A stretch of DNA of 7,862 bases from Bacillota bacterium. Its GTDB lineage: Bacteria; Bacillota; Clostridia; Saccharofermentanales; Fastidiosipilaceae. The notes under the pieces were generated by a model. That model searched no databases. It was given only the letters and a program-made list of their open reading frames with translations, and was not told where the DNA came from. The position numbers and the translations under genes are program-made. Positions 6,488 through 7,862 of this stretch are shown in pieces; the first letter of the stretch is position 1; each line of letters opens with the position of its first letter. Location of the stretch: positions 1-7,862 of the forward strand of contig JAEZVR010000092.1 of NCBI GenBank assembly GCA_023420715.1. The letters are read 5' to 3'.

Positions 6488-7727
6488 AGTTGTTGGCGTG
6501 CGTTTTCATGGTGTGGGCAAGGCCTATGATTTTGAAGCGACAGGTTTCGATGTGCAGCGCGGAGATGCGGTGATTGTTGAAACGGTGCAGGGGATGGAAT
6601 TGGGTTTTGTCGCAAATACGGTTCGTGAAATGAGCGAAGCGCAATCTGATAGAGCACTCAAACCGATTTTGCGGATCGCCACAGAAGCGGATTTAACCCG
6701 TTATGAATCGAATTTAGTCCTAGAAAAAGAAGCTTACATCCGATGCCGTGAAGAAATCGAAAAACATGGCTTGGACATGCATTTGGTTTCTTGCGAATAC
6801 ACTTTTGATCTGAAGAAAATCGTCTTTTATTTTACTTCGGAAGGCCGTGTGGATTTTCGCGAATTGGTGAAGTCTCTTGCAGCTATTTTTCATTTGCGTA
6901 TTGAGTTGCGTCAAATTGGGGTCAGGGACGAAGCACGCATGACTGGAGGGCTTGCCATTTGCGGCAGACCCTATTGTTGTGCGTCCTTTTTGAACGACTT
7001 TGTCCCTGTATCGGTCAAAATGGCAAAAGTGCAAAGCATGTCGATGAATCCGGCTAAATTATCAGGTTCTTGTGGCCGGTTGATGTGCTGTTTGAAATAT
7101 GAACATGCGGCTTATGAGGAGGCCCAAAAACGTCTGCCCAAGGTTAAATCGATCATCCAAACACCGGATGGCGAGGGTAAGGTTGTATCCGTAAATGTAT
7201 TAAAAGAAGAAGTTGCCGTTGTTTTGGAGGCGGGAGATGGCAATGATATTCGTTTGTATAAGGCCAAAGATTTAGGCATTCCAGATCGAGTGGGCTGTTG
7301 TTGTAAAGCTTCACAGCAAGAAGTACTTTCGTCGGATGATGTACCCACAGACGTCGAAAAAGAACAGCATACGGCAGAGGATTTTCCGTCTTTGGCCAAA
7401 GCGTTTACGGCACAGCGGTCGGAATGGCAAGACATGCAGGCACTTAACAAAGCTGCCCAATTTGACGATCAATCGGAATCCTTGACTGAGTCTGAGGAGA
7501 CCGCGCAAACAGAACTGGCAGATGCACCGAAAGAAGCTGCACATCAGCCTCGAAACCAGAGACGATCCCGCCAAAAGCGGCATTCGTCACCGGACGCAGA
7601 AGCGGTTAAAGCGCCCGCTCAATCAGGCGATAAAAGGCGCTCGAAAGGGCATGATCACAACCGCCAGAAAAATCGCCAGGTGCGCGGAGGATTTCGGCAG
7701 AGTTCGCCAAAACAAACTGACAAATGA
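6480..7727 (+). CDS. ricT: RicT/YaaT, PSP1-domain Fe-S subunit of the Ric complex
   Basis: RicT (YaaT) forms the Ric complex with RicA and RicF in B. subtilis; the complex carries [4Fe-4S] clusters, works with RNase Y in mRNA maturation and influences sporulation, competence and biofilm formation. The core matches well: an N-terminal VVGVRFHGVGKAYDF domain, the PSP1 domain at about 60-146, and the cysteine motifs C161-GRPY-C166-C167 and C198-GRLM-C203-C204, the expected cluster ligands. The protein has 415 residues, about 140 more than B. subtilis YaaT. The extra part holds a C273-C274-C275 triplet, then an acidic stretch (about 285-355) and a Lys/Arg/Gln/Ser-rich tail (about 360-415), probably disordered. 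The ATG overlaps the end of holB by 8 bases and has AAAGGAG 7 bases upstream inside holB. It is the last gene of the operon; no hairpin with a T tract follows. Confidence 0.94.
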   Translation: MPKVVGVRFHGVGKAYDFEATGFDVQRGDAVIVETVQGMELGFVANTVREMSEAQSDRALKPILRIATEADLTRYESNLVLEKEAYIRCREEIEKHGLDMHLVSCEYTFDLKKIVFYFTSEGRVDFRELVKSLAAIFHLRIELRQIGVRDEARMTGGLAICGRPYCCASFLNDFVPVSVKMAKVQSMSMNPAKLSGSCGRLMCCLKYEHAAYEEAQKRLPKVKSIIQTPDGEGKVVSVNVLKEEVAVVLEAGDGNDIRLYKAKDLGIPDRVGCCCKASQQEVLSSDDVPTDVEKEQHTAEDFPSLAKAFTAQRSEWQDMQALNKAAQFDDQSESLTESEETAQTELADAPKEAAHQPRNQRRSRQKRHSSPDAEAVKAPAQSGDKRRSKGHDHNRQKNRQVRGGFRQSSPKQTDK

Positions 7728-7742
7728 GTTAGATGATCCTAC

Positions 7743-7760
7743 TTGTGATGGTTGTCACAA
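7743..7760. promoter_or_regulatory. 18-base dyad resembling a CRP/FNR or Rex operator
   Basis: TTGTGA and TCACAA form a perfect 6-base inverted repeat separated by 6 bases. The core TGTGA-N6-TCACA equals the classical CRP half-site arrangement; read as TTGTGAt-N4-gTCACAA it is also one base per half away from the Gram-positive Rex operator TTGTGAA-N4-TTCACAA. Its centre lies about 81 bases before the predicted start of the downstream promoter. No T tract follows on either strand, so a terminator is unlikely. Confidence 0.45.
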
Positions 7761-7790
7761 AACCCAAAATATGAGACTTTGCTAACTCTA

Positions 7791-7813
7791 AAATCCCTTG
7801 AATTAGGGTATTT
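7791..7813. repeat. Small imperfect inverted repeat over the -35 box
   Basis: AAATCCCT (7791-7798) pairs with AGGGTATTT (7805-7813) with one bulged T, leaving a 6-base loop. It covers the -35 hexamer of the downstream promoter, so it could be an operator. It is also the only hairpin that might end the upstream operon, but no T-run follows it. Confidence 0.3.
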
Positions 7814-7826
7814 GGGCTGTTATGAT
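7798..7826 (+). promoter_or_regulatory. Sigma-A-type promoter of the gene leaving the window
   Basis: TTGAAT (7798-7803) and TATGAT (7821-7826) are separated by exactly 17 bases, with 4 of 6 and 5 of 6 matches to consensus. Transcription would start near 7833, only about 20 bases before the ATG at 7853, leaving just enough leader for the ribosome binding site at 7840-7845. Confidence 0.7.
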
Positions 7827-7852
7827 GTGGGCAAAGAATGGAGGTAACTCAT

Positions 7853-7862
7853 ATGGCATATG
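7853..7862 (+). CDS. Start of a gene, product unknown (Met-Ala-Tyr...)
   Basis: Only three codons (Met-Ala-Tyr) and one further base are inside the window. GGAGGT at 7840-7845 lies 7 bases before the ATG and a strong promoter precedes it, so a separately transcribed gene starts here. Many small clostridial 2[4Fe-4S] ferredoxins begin with Met-Ala-Tyr, so that is one possibility, but three residues cannot decide it. Confidence 0.65.

Noticed and set aside
7743..7760. Intrinsic terminator for the ricT operon
   Set aside because: The stem has only two G-C pairs and is followed by an A/C-rich sequence with no T tract on the + strand, nor on the minus strand.

Overview
The window looks like a chromosomal segment of a Bacillota (Firmicutes) bacterium, probably an anaerobic clostridial or related lineage. 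The evidence is the gene order tmk - pstA (c-di-AMP PII-like receptor) - holB - ricT, a conserved Bacillota block; a YaaO-type Orn/Lys/Arg decarboxylase directly upstream of tmk, as in Bacillus subtilis; strong AAGGAG-type ribosome binding sites; and moderate GC content. A species cannot be named. No tRNA, rRNA, CRISPR array, insertion sequence or phage gene was seen.

Left part (1-1900): the end of a BRCT-domain protein enters on the + strand. It overlaps, tail to tail by 56 bases, a minus-strand pair encoding an NfeD-like membrane protein followed by a stomatin/SPFH protein. These two proteins are usual partners in membrane organisation. The pair is probably transcribed from an extended -10 promoter near 1885-1893.

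Middle and right part (1951-7727): a divergent promoter with a perfect TATAAT opens what reads as one seven-gene + strand operon with very tight spacing. The genes are a HIT-family nucleotide-binding hydrolase, an unrecognised basic low-complexity protein with a TTG start, a PLP-dependent Orn/Lys/Arg decarboxylase family protein, thymidylate kinase, the c-di-AMP receptor PstA/DarA, the clamp-loader delta-prime subunit HolB, and RicT. Tmk (dTTP supply) and HolB (replisome loading) serve DNA replication. PstA senses c-di-AMP. RicT is an Fe-S cluster subunit of the Ric complex that helps RNase Y mature mRNAs. The yaaR gene that sits between pstA and holB in B. subtilis is absent.

Right edge (7728-7862): a short non-coding region holds an 18-base dyad (TTGTGA-N6-TCACAA, CRP/FNR- or Rex-like), a well-formed sigma-A-type promoter whose -35 lies in a second small dyad, a good ribosome binding site and the first codons (Met-Ala-Tyr) of a new gene that leaves the window.

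Most of the window is conserved housekeeping sequence and I do not see a clear new defence or mobile system. The points most worth a second look are the dyad and promoter at the right edge, the unknown basic protein, the extra cysteines and long basic tail on RicT, the missing zinc-site cysteines of HolB, and the GC-rich, C-ending codon patch over the PLP-lysine region of the decarboxylase.
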